A stretch of 64,000 nt of DNA. Source: Lolium rigidum (taxonomy: Eukaryota > Streptophyta > Magnoliopsida > Poales > Poaceae). Where the stretch lies: NCBI RefSeq assembly GCF_022539505.1, contig NC_061513.1:178404017-178468016 (forward strand). The letters are read 5' to 3'. Shown here piece by piece: positions 11,451 to 22,138 of the stretch (the stretch's first letter is position 1; the number at the start of each line of letters is the position of its first letter). The notes below the pieces were generated by a model. The model was not told the origin of the DNA and did no database searches. It was given only the letters and a program-made list of their open reading frames with translations. A program made the translations under genes and the position numbers.

Positions 11451-13050
11451 AGATGCCTTTTGATTCTATTATTAGAACAAATTATGATGTTGATGCTTCA
11501 TCTCTTGATATTACTTGATTTTCACTTTCTGCGCCTAGCTGAAAGGCGTTAAAGAAAAGCGCTTATGGGAGACAACCCATTATTTTATTTCTGCAATTTT
11601 TGTTTTATATTTGAGTCAAGGTGCTTGTTACTACTGTAGCAATACCTTTGTATCTTTATTTTCTTGCATTGTTGTGCCAAGTAAAGTCTCTAATAGAAGT
11701 TGATACTAGATTTGGATTTCTGCGCAGAAACAGATTTTTAGCTGTCACGAATTTGCTATTTTCTCTCTGTAGATGAATCTAAAAATTCTGAAAAAGTTCA
11801 TGCTTGATCCTCAGATATGTACGCAACTTTCATTAGTTTTGAGTTTTCTGATCTGAGCAAGTTAAGTGCCTCGACAAAATTCGTCTTTACGGACTGTTCT
11901 GTTTTGATAGATTCTGCCTTTTATTTCACATTGCCTCTTTTACTGTGTTTGAGTGGATTTCTTTGCTCCATTAAATTTCAGTAACCTTGGGTAATGTCCA
12001 AAAGTGTTGTTAATGATTGTGTCTTTGATGAACATGTGAATTTTTGATTATGCACTAACCCTCTAATAAGATTGCTTTGAGTTTGGTGTGGAGGAAGTTT
12101 TCAAGGATCAAGAGAGGAGGATGATATGATATGATCAAGAAGAGTGAAAAGTCTAAGCTTGGGGATGCCCCCGTGGTTCATCCCTGCATATTTCAAGAAG
12201 ACTCAAGCGTCTAAGCTTGGGGATGCCCAAGGCATCCTCTTCTTCATCAAAACTTATCAGGTCACCTCTAGTGAAACTATATTTTAATTCCGTCACATCT
12301 TATGCGCTTTACTTGGAGCTTCTGTTTGCTTTTATTTTTGTTTATGTTTGAATAAATTCGGATCCTAGCAATCCTTGTGTTGGAGAGAGACATGCTCCGC
12401 TTTTTCATTTGAACACTTGTGTTCTTCGTTTTATCTTTCATATTCATGGCGAAAGCTGAAAGCCGCAGCACTTATACTTATCGTTATTTGGTTGGAAACA
12501 GAAAAATGCTTCATATTGTCTTGAATAATTTGATACTTGGCAATTGTTTTGAGCTCTCAAGTAGATCATGTTTAAGCTCTTGCATCATGTAGTTTAAATC
12601 TATTAGTGGAGAACTACCGTAGAGCTTGTTGAAATTTGGTTTGCATGATTGGTCTCTCTAAGGTCTAGATATTTTCTGGTAAAAGTGTTTGAACAACAAG
12701 GAAGACAGTGTAGAGTCATATAATGCTTGCAATATGTTCTTGTGTAAGTTTTTGCTGTACCGGTTCATACTTGTGTTTGCTTCAAACAACCTTGCTAGCC
12801 AAAGCCTTGTACTGAGAGGGAATGCTTCTCGTGCATCAAAAACCTTGAGCCAAAACCCATGCCATTTGTGTCCACCATAACTACCTATTATGTGGTATTT
12901 TTCTGCCATTCCAAAGTAAATTTCTTGTGTGCTACCTTTAAAAATTCATTCCTTGTCTTTGCAATACATAGCTCATGGGAAAGTAGCCTAAAAAACTATT
13001 GTGGTAATGAATATGTCGCTTATGTATCTTAGTTCTTATGAGTTGCTTGT
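11451..13050 (+). other. 3' noncoding region of element C, left part
   Basis: It carries the post-stop motif (11,531-11,579) with CGCTTATGGGAGACAACCC, then two copies of CTAAGCTTGGGGATGCCC (12,153 and 12,211). The rest is AT-rich noncoding sequence that aligns block by block with the same region of D and H. It stops at 13,050 where D is inserted; the sequence resumes at 52,280. The five bases CTTGT (13,046-13,050) are duplicated at 52,280-52,284. Confidence 0.85.
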
Positions 13051-14622
13051 TGATAAGTCTCAAACGTATCTATAATTTCTTATGTTCCATGCTACTTTTA
13101 TGATGATACTCACATGTTTTATACACATTATATGTCATTATTATGCATTTTCCGGCACTAACCTATTGACGAGATGCCGAAGAGCCGCTTGTCTGTGTTT
13201 TCTGCTGTTTTTGGTTTCAGACATCCTAGTAAGGAAATATTCTCGGAATTGGACGAAATCAACGCCCAGGGGCCTATTTTTCCACGAAGCTTCCGGAAGA
13301 CCGAGGGAGATACGAAGTGGGGCCACGAGGTGGCAACACACCAGGGCGGCGCGGCCTGGGCCCTGGCCGCGCGGCCCTGTTGTGTGGGCCCCTCGTGACG
13401 CCTCCGGACCTGCCCTTCCGCCTACTTAAAGTCTTTGTCGCGAAACCCCCAATACCGAGAGCCACGATACGGAAAACCTTACAGAGACGCCGCCGCCGCC
13501 AATCCCATCTCGGGAGATTCAGGAGATCGCCTCCGGCACCCTGCCGGAGAGGGGAATCATCTCCCGAAGGTCTCTTCATCGCCATGATCGCCTCCGGATC
13601 GATGTGTGAGTAGTCCACCCCTGGAGTATGGGTCCATAGCAGTAGCTAGATGGTTGTCTTCTCCTCATTGTGCTATCATGTTAGATCTTGTGAGCTGCCT
13701 ATCATGATCAAGATCATCTATTTGTAATCCTACATGTTGTGTTTGTTGGGATCCGATGAATATTGAATACTATGTCAAGTTGATTATCAATCTATCATAT
13801 ATGTTATTTATGTTCTTGCATGCTCTCCGTTGCTAGTAGAGGCTCTGGCCAAGTTGATACTCGATAGTGGGTTCATGCCTCCATTAAATCTGGGACAGTG
13901 ACAGAAAATTCTAAGGTTGTGGATGTGCTGTTGCCACTAGGGATAAAACATCGATGCTTTGTCTAAGGATATTTGTGTTGATTACATTACGCACCATACT
14001 TAATGAAATTGTCTGTTGTTTACAACTTAATACTGGAGGGGGTTTGGATGATAACCTGAAGGTGGACTTTTTAGGCATAGATGCATGCTCGATAGCGGTC
14101 TATGTACTTTGTCGTAATGCCCTGATTGAATCTCATACTACTCATCATGATATATGTATGTGCATTGTTATGCCTTCTTTATTTGTAAATTGCCCAACTG
14201 TAATTTGTTCACCCAACATCTGCTTATCTTATGGGAGAGACACCACTAGTGAACTGTGGACCCCGGTCCTATTCTTTACATCTGAAATACAATCTACTGC
14301 AATTGTTCTTTACTGTTCTTCGCAAACAATCATCATCTTCCACACAATACGTTTAATCCTTTGTTTACAGCAAGCCGGTGAGATTGACAACCTCACTGTT
14401 ACGTTGGGGCAAAGTTCTGGTGATTGTGTTGTGCAGGTTCCACGTTGGCGCCGGAATCCCTGGTGTTGCGCCGCACTACACTCCGCCACCAACAACCTTC
14501 AACGTGCTTCTTGACTCCTACTGGTTCGATAAACCTTGGTTTCTTACTGAGGGAAACTTGCTGATGTGCGCATCACACCTTCCTCCTGGGGTTCCCAACG
14601 GACGTGTCAACTACACGCATCA
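13051..14622 (+). repeat. 5' LTR of element D
   Basis: It starts TGATAAGTCTC (the 3' LTR has TGATACGTCTC) and ends ACGCATCA. Length is about 1,572 bp against 1,598 for the 3' LTR. Most of the difference is one deletion near 13,860 that removes the CTCCAAGAGGG block. Both LTRs are otherwise close to identical by eye. Confidence 0.93.
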
Positions 14623-14632
14623 AGCAAATTTC

Positions 14633-14651
14633 TGGCGCCATTGCCGGGGAG
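14633..14651 (+). other. Primer binding site of element D (tRNA-Asp type)
   Basis: TGGCGCCATTGCCGGGGAG, one mismatch from the intact site seen in H (GTTG to ATTG at position 8). Confidence 0.85.
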
Positions 14652-14872
14652 ATCAAGACACGCTGCAAGGGGAGTCTCCCACATCCAATCTCTTTACTTT
14701 TTTTTGTCTTGCTTTATTTTATTTACTGCTTTGTTTGCTCTTATATCAAAAACACAAAAAAATTAGTTGCTAGTTTTACTTTATTTACTTTCTTGCTCTC
14801 CATATTAAAAACACAAAAAAATTAGTTACTTGCATTTACTTTATTTAGTTTGCTTTATTTACTACTGCTAAA

Positions 14873-16347
14873 ATGGGTACTGTTGAGAATACTAAGTTGT
14901 GTGACTTCACTAGCACAAATAATAATGGTTTTTTATGCACACCTATTGCTCCACCTGCTACTACAGCAGAATTCTTTGAAATTAAACCTGCTTTACTGAA
15001 TCTTGTTATGAGAGAGCAATTTTCTGGTGTTAGTTTTGATGATGCTGCTGCCCATCTTAATAATTTTGTTGAACTATGTGAAATGCAAAAGTATAAGGAT
15101 GTAGATGGTGACATTATAAAATTGAAATTGTTTCCTTTCTCCTTAAGAGGAAGAGCTAAAGATTGGTTGCTATCTTTGCCTAGAAATAGTATTGATTCAT
15201 GGACTAAATGTAAGGATGCTTTTATTGGTAGATATTATCCTCCCGCTAAAATTATATCTTTGAGAAGTAGCATAATGAATTTTAAGCAATTAGATAATGA
15301 ACATGTTGCTCAAGCATGGGAGAGAATGAAATCTTTGGTAAAGAATTGCCCAACCCATGGACTAACTACTTGGATGATCATCCAAACCTTTTATGCAGGA
15401 TTGAATTTTTCTTTGCGGAACCTATTGGATTCAGCTGCTGGAGGTAACTTTATGTCCATCACTTTGGGGGCGGCAACAAAGCTTCTTGATGATATGATGA
15501 CAAATTACTCTGAATGGCACACGGAAAGAGCTCCACAAGGTAAGAAGGTAAATTCGGTTGAAGAAACCTCCTCCTTGAGTGATAAGATTGATGCTATTAT
15601 GTCTATGCTTGTGAATGGTATATCTAATGTTGATCCTAATAATGTTCCTTTAGCTTCATTGGTTGCCCAAGAAGAACATGTTGATGTGAACTTCATTAAA
15701 AATAATAATTTCAACAACAATGCTTATAGGAATAATTCTGGTAACAACTATAGGCCATATCCTTCTGCTAATGGTAATGGTTATGGTAATTCTTATGGGA
15801 ATTCTTACAACAATAATAGGAGTGTACCCCCCGGTCTTTAAGCTATGCTCAAAGAATTTATTAGTACACAAACTGCTTTTAACAAATCTGTTGAAGAAAA
15901 GCTTGATAAAATTGATATTCTTGCTTCTAAGGTTGATAGACTTGCCTCTGATGTTGATCTTTTAAAAATAAAAGTTATGCCTAATAAGGATATTGATAAT
16001 AAAATTGTTACTACAGCAAATGCCATCCAAGTTCGAATTAATGAGAATATTAGATTGATGGCTGAATTGCATGCTAGGTGGGAAAGAGAAGAAAATGAAA
16101 AACTTGCTAAAATGAATAATGTAACTAAAGTTTGGACTATTACCACCACTAGTAATGTTAATGATTCACATGTTGCTACACCTCCTATTATCAATGGTAA
16201 AATAATTGGTGTTGGCAATGTTACTACTCCTAGTGCAAAGCGTGCAAAATTACCTGAAACTGCTAAAACTGCTGAAACTGATAAAACTGCTGAAATTTTT
16301 CAAAATGTTGGGGACAATGGTTCCATTGCTGTAGATCATAATGGTTT
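14873..16347 (+). pseudogene. gag of element D, first part, with one stop, cut by element A
   Basis: The ORF of 322 codons starts MGTVENTKLCDF and holds the gag core (LRGRAKDWLLSLPRNSID; AWERMKSLVKNCPTHG) and an Asn/Tyr/Gly-rich tail that resembles a prion-like low-complexity segment. A stop TAA at 15,839-15,841 is followed in the same frame by a coiled coil (about 15,845-15,990) and an Ala/Lys-rich region, until A interrupts at 16,348. The gene continues at 33,891. The product would build the particle; protease follows in the same frame. This is the best-kept gag of family S in the window. Confidence 0.9.
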
Positions 16348-16844
16348 TGTTGCCTACCAAAACCCACCGGCGAGCAGCGACGGGCAACACGGAGAGCCGG
16401 GAGGCTCCCAGGACTGCTGGTGGATCCTGGTCCCTCGGGCAGCGGCCCGCAATGCTCCGGCACACGTCCCGGCTGATGCAAGGGCGTACCACCTGACCTA
16501 TACCTGGTCAGGAAGGTGATGGATTTCTTCGATTAGTTTCCTGCATGGCAAACATGTAAACATTAAATACGAGCCCCGATCGGCTCTTAGGTTGCCTTGT
16601 GGATCGGCTCAAAGAGCCGATCGCCCCATGGTTCACGTTGGATTTACGATGACATGGGGATCCTGCTTTATCAATATCAAGTTAAACCAATCTACGACAG
16701 TCTAGGGTTTTCACCGCATAACCGGAACGTCCTACGCGTAGTTGAGCCTAGCAGATACGTAAGATGATGGAAAACCAGTCCTAAAGAGGCCTAAAAACCA
16801 ACATGACGTTAATCCCCGGAACAATCCCTCTAGGGCTTAGTAAA
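16348..16844 (-). repeat. Left (3') LTR of element A, outer part, split by element H
   Basis: 497 bases that match 32,732-33,228 of the right LTR almost base for base. The remaining part lies at 23,743-24,389. The site GTAAA (16,840-16,844) is duplicated at 23,738-23,742 around H. Confidence 0.93.
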
Positions 16845-18443
16845 TGATACGTCTCCGACGTATCGATAATTTCTTATGTTCCATGCCACATTACTGATGA
16901 TATCTACATGTTTTATACACATTATATGTCGTATTTATGCATTTTCCGGCACTAACCTATTAACGAGACGCCGAAGAGCCGATTCTTGTTTTACTGCTGT
17001 TTTTGGTTTCGAAATCCTAGTAAGGAAATATTCTCGGAATTGGACGAAATCAACGCCCAGGGTCCTATTTTTGCACGAAGCTTCCAGAAGACCGAGGGGG
17101 AAAGGAAGTGGGGCCACGAGGCGCCGACACAGCAGGGCGGCGCGGCCTGGGCCCTGGCCGCGCGGCACTGGCGTGTGGGGCCCTCGTGTGGCCCCCCGCG
17201 TTGCCCTTCCGCCTACTTAAAGCCTTCGTCGCGAAACCCCGAGTACCGAGAGCCACGATACGGAAAACCTTCCAGAGACGCCGCCGCCGCCAATCCCATC
17301 TCGGGGGATTCTGGAGATCACCTCCGGCACCCTGCCGGAGAGGGGAATCATCTCCCGGAGGACTCTTCACCGCCATGGTCGCCTCCGGAGTGATGAGTGA
17401 GTAGTTCACCCCTGGACTATGGGTCCATAGCGAGTAGCTAGATGGTTGTCTTCTCCTCATGTACTTCATTGTCGGATCTTGTGAGCTGCCTAACATGATC
17501 AAGATCATCTATCTCGTAATTCTATATGTTGTATTTGTCGGGATCCGATGGATAGAGAATACTATGTTATGTTGATTATCAATCTATTACCTATGTGTTG
17601 TTTATGATCTTGCATGCTCTCCGTTATTAGTAGAGGCTCGGCCAAGTTTTTGCTCTTAACTCCAAGAGGGAGTATTTATGCTCGATAGTGGGTTCATGCC
17701 TCCATTAAATCCGGGACGAGTGATAGAAAGTTCTAAGGTTGTGGATGTCTTGTTGCCACTAGGGATAAAACATTGATGCTATGTCCGAGGATGTAGTTAT
17801 TGATTACATTACGCACCATACTTAATGCAATTGTCTCGTTGTTTTGCTACTTAATACCTGGAAGGGGTTCGGATGATAACCTGAAGGTGGACTTTTTAGG
17901 CATAGATGCATGCCGGATAGCGGTCTATGTACTTTGTCGTAATGCCCAATTAAATCTCACAATATTCATCATATCATGTATGTGCATTGTCATGCCCTCT
18001 CTATTTGTCAATTGCCTGACTGTAATTTGTTCACCCAACATGCTATTTATCTTATGGGAGAGACACCTCTAGTGAACTCTGGACCCCGGTCCATTCTTTT
18101 ACATCGAATACAATCTACCGCAATACTTGTTCTTTACTATTTTCTGCAAACAATCATCATCCACACTATACATCTAATCCTTTATTACAGCAAGCCGGTG
18201 AGATTGACAACCTCACTGTTTCGTTGGGGCAAAGTACTTTGGTTGTGTTGTGCGGGTTCCACGTTGGCGCCGGAATCCCTGGTGTTGCGCCGCACAACAT
18301 CCCGCCGCCATCAACCTTCAACGTGCTTCTTGGCTCCTCCCGGTTCGATAAACCTTGGTTTCTTTCTGAGGGAAAACTTGCTGCTGTGCGCATCATACCT
18401 TCCTCTTGGGGTTCCCAACGAACGTGTGAGTTACACGCCATCA
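16845..18443 (+). repeat. 5' LTR of element H
   Basis: It starts TGATACGTCTCCGACG and ends ACGCCATCA. It has the same length as the 3' LTR and differs from it at a limited number of positions, several of which are odd single-base insertions such as AGCGAGTAG for AGCAGTAG near 17,431. Confidence 0.95.
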
Positions 18444-18454
18444 AGCTCTTTTTC

Positions 18455-18473
18455 TGGCGCCGTTGCCGGGGAG
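18455..18473 (+). other. Primer binding site of element H (tRNA-Asp type)
   Basis: TGGCGCCGTTGCCGGGGAG, the intact form of the site, twelve bases after the LTR end. Confidence 0.92.
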
Positions 18474-18675
18474 ATCAAGACACGCTGCAAGGGGAGTCTC
18501 CACAATCCAATCTCTTTACTTTGTTTTTGTCTTGCTTTATTTTATTTACTACTTTGTTTGCTGCATTATATCAAAACACAAAAAAATTAGTTGCTAGCTT
18601 TACTTTATTTACTTGTCTTGCACTCTATATCAAAAACACAAAAAAATTAGTTACTTGCATTTTACTTTTGTTACC

Positions 18676-19549
18676 ATGTCTAGTTCTGCACTTGTTACTT
18701 CTTCACCTCGAGGAATTAGTCTTCACTTTTAAACAAGGGGATGAGGAGAGTTTTAAAGATGCTTGGTCCAGAATTTTTACTTCTTATCGTAAAACTGAAC
18801 CTCAAATGACTCTAAGTTTGCTCCTTAGTAATTTTTATTTTGGTCTTATGATTCGCTATAGATATGCCTTGGATGCTGTAGTGGGAGGAGATTTCCTTCA
18901 TTACAATGGGGATCAAGCTTTTAATGCCATAAAGAAGTTGGTTGCATCACACGATTCAGCTAATAACTTTGATTCAGCCCTTATTAGCATTTATAATAGA
19001 TTAAACACTCTTGAGACAAGTGCATCTCGCTTGAATGAAAATTATGGATATGTTCGTAACCGTCTTGATCAAGTTTTAATGAACTCTGAACCTTCATTAT
19101 GGGATCCTACTATTAAAATTGCTATTGGTGACCAAACTCTTCATGCTAATTGCGATATTATGTCTGAATTTTGCCTAATGCCTAAGAGTATTCATGAATC
19201 TTTGAAACTTTGGGGATTTGTTGAAGGGGGAGAAGGAATAACTCTTATTGATAACTCTGTTATAATTCCTAAAGGAATAGCTGCGGGTGTGCATACAACC
19301 ATTCTTGGGAGAACAATATCCATTGATTATCTTGTTATTGAATGTGCAGGAACAGGACAAATCACACTCGGAAGATCCCTGCTGAAACTATTGGGAGCAG
19401 TCATAGACATGGGAGAAGGCACCCTAAAATTCACCTCTACACCCGGGGGTAGACATATATTCCCTAAGCCAAAGGGTAAGAAAAAGAACAAGAAAGGTAA
19501 GGGTAAAGCCCAAGGTAATGCCGATGCATCACCTCTCGATAACACTTGA
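18676..19549 (+). CDS. Short gag/protease-like protein of element H, catalytic motif lost
   Basis: The ATG at 18,676 gives MSSSALVTSSPRG. A one-base shift near 18,706 then leads into the long frame that is open to the TGA at 19,549, about 280 codons. That frame has a reduced gag-like region (DEESFKDAWSRIFTSYRKT), a coiled segment, and a domain that aligns along its whole length with the protease of D. In that domain the D motif CELGASISVMPK is CDIMSEFCLMPK, so the Asp-x-Gly active site is gone. The second half (ITLGRSLLKLLGAVIDMGEG) is kept. A Lys-rich tail (KPKGKKKNKKGKGK) ends in DASPLDNT, like D. The product cannot be an active aspartic protease; a structural or RNA-binding role is an inference. 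Confidence 0.75.
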
Positions 19550-22101
19550 TACACACTTTCTGCGCCTAGCTGAAAGGCGTTAAAGAAAAGCGCTTATGGG
19601 AGACAACCCATGTTTTTACTACAGTACTTTATTTTATATTTGAGTCTTGGAAGTTGTTTACTACTGTAGCAACCTCTCCTTATCTTAGTTTTGTGCATTG
19701 TTGTGCCAAGTAAAGTCGTTGATAGTAAGGTTCATACTAGATTTGGATTGCTGCGCAGTAACAGATTTCTTTGCTGTCACGAATTCCGACCTGCCTCTCT
19801 GTTGGTAGCTCAGAAAAATATGCCAATTTACGTGCATGATCCTCAGATATGTACGCAACTTTCATTCAATTTGGGCATTTTCATTTGAGCAAGTTTGGTG
19901 CCTCAATAAAATCCATCTTTACGGACTGTTCTGTTTTGACAGATTCTGCCTTTTATTTCGCATTGCCTCTTTTGCTATGGTGGATGAATTTCTTTGTTCC
20001 ATTAATGTCCAGTAGCCTTATGCAATGTCCAGAAGTGTTAATAATGATTATGTCACCTCTGAACATGTTAATTTTTATTGTACACTAACCCTCTAATGAG
20101 TTGTTTCGAGTTTGGTGTGGAGGAAGTTTTCAAGGATCAAGAGAGGAAAATGATGCAATATGATCAAGGAGAGTGAAAGCTCTAAGCTTGGGGATTCCCC
20201 GGTGGTTCACCCCTGCATATTCTAAGAAGAATCAAGCGTCTAAGCTTGGGTATGTCCAAGGCATCCCCTTCTTCATCAACAACATTATCAGGTTCCTCCC
20301 CTGAAACTATATTTTTATTCCATCACATCTTATGTGCTTTGCTTGGAGCGTCGGTTTGTTTTTGTTTTTGTTTTTGTTTGAATAAAATGGATCCTAGCAT
20401 TCATTGTGTGGGAGAGAGACACGCTCCGCTGTTGCATATAGACAAATATGTCCTTAGGCTTTACTCATAGTATTCATGGCGAAGGTTGGATCTTCTTCGT
20501 TAAATTGTCATATGGTTGGAATCGGGAAATGCTACATGTAGTAATTCTAAAATGTCTTGAATAATTTGATACTTGGCAATTTTTGTGCTCATGTTTAATC
20601 TCTTGCATCATATACTTTGCACCCATTAATGAAGAAACACCTAGAGCTTGCTAAATTTGGTTTGCATATTTGGTCTCTCTAAAGTCTAGATAATTTCTAG
20701 TATTGAGTTTGAACAACAAGGAAGACGGTGTAGAGTCTTATAATGTTACAATATGTCTTTTATGTGAGTTTTGCTGCACCGGTTCATCCTTGTGTTTGTT
20801 TCAAATAACCTTGCTAGCCTAAGCCTTGTATCGAGAGGGAATACTTCTCATGCATCCAAAATCCTTGAGCCAACCACTATGCCATTTGTGTCCACCATAC
20901 CTACCTACTACATGGTATTTCTCCGCCATTCCAAAGTAAATTGCTTGAGTGCTACCTTTAAAATTTCCATTCTTCACCTTTGCAATATATAGCTCATGGG
21001 ACAAATAGCTTAAAAACTATTGTGGTATTTAATATGTACTTATGCAGTTTATCTCTTATTAAGTTGCTTGTTGTGCGATAACCATGCTTCTGGGGACGCC
21101 ATCAACTACTCTTTGTTGAATATCATGTGAGTTGCTATGCATGTCCGTCTTGTCTGAAGTAAGGGAGATCTACCACTTTAATGGTTAGAGCATGCATATT
21201 GTTAGAGAAGAACATTGGGCCGCTAACTAAAGCCATGAACCATGGTGGAAGTTTCAGTTTTGGACATATATCCTCAATCTCATATGAGAACACTAATTGT
21301 TGCTACATGCTTATGCATTAAAGAGGAGTCCATTATCCGTTGTCCATGTTGTCCCGGTATGGATGTCTAAGTTGAGAATAATCAAAAGCGAGAAATCCAA
21401 AATGCGAGCTTTCTCCTTAGACCTTTGTACGAGCGGCATGGAGGTACCCCTTTGTGACACTTGGTTAAAACATGTGTATTGCGATGATCCCGGTAGTCCA
21501 AGCTAATTAGGACAAGGTGCGGGCACTATTAGTATACTATGCATGAGGCTTGCAACTTGTAAGATATAATTTACATGATACATATGCTTTATTACTACCG
21601 TTGACAAAATTGTTTCTTGTTTTCAAAATAAAAGCTCTAGCACAAATATAGAAATCGATGCTTTCCTCTGCGAAGGACCTTTCTTTTACTTTTATGTTGA
21701 GTCAGTTCACCTATTTCTCTCCCCCTCAAGAAGCAAACACTTGTGTGAACTGTGCATTGATTCCTACATACTTGCATATTGCACTTGTTATATTACTTTA
21801 CATTGACAATTATCTATGAGATATACATGTTATAAGTTGAAAGCAACCGCTGAAACTTAATCTTCTTTTGTGTTGCTTCAATACCTTTACTTTGATTTAT
21901 TGCTTTATGAGTTAACTCTTATGCAAGACTTATTGATGCTTGTTTTAAGTACTATTCATGAAAAGTCTTTGCTTTATGATTCATTTGTTTACTCATGTCA
22001 TTACCATTGTTTTGATCGCTGCATTCATTACATATGTTTACAATAGTATGATCAAGGTTATGATGGCATGTCACTCCAGAAATTATCTGTGTTATCGTTT
22101 A

Positions 22102-22120
22102 CCTGCTCGGGACGAGCAGG
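22102..22120 (+). promoter_or_regulatory. Hairpin next to the polypurine tract (element H)
   Basis: CCTGCTCGGGACGAGCAGG: perfect 8-bp stem, 3-base loop, ending two bases before CTAAGCTTGGGG. Element D has the same hairpin with a compensating base-pair change. Confidence 0.8.
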
Positions 22121-22138
22121 AACTAAGCTTGGGGATGC
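22121..22138 (+). other. Polypurine tract of element H
   Basis: AACTAAGCTTGGGGATGC abuts the TG of the 3' LTR and would prime plus-strand DNA synthesis. The core AAGCTTGGGGATGC also occurs twice further upstream. Confidence 0.75.

Larger units (their letters stand above)
19550..22138 (+). other. 3' noncoding region of element H
   Basis: About 2.6 kb without a credible gene. It holds the post-stop motif (19,562-19,610), two polypurine-like copies (20,182 and 20,240), the hairpin at 22,102-22,120 and the polypurine tract at its end. It aligns throughout with the 3' regions of C and D, showing that this long noncoding part is kept by the family. Confidence 0.8.
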
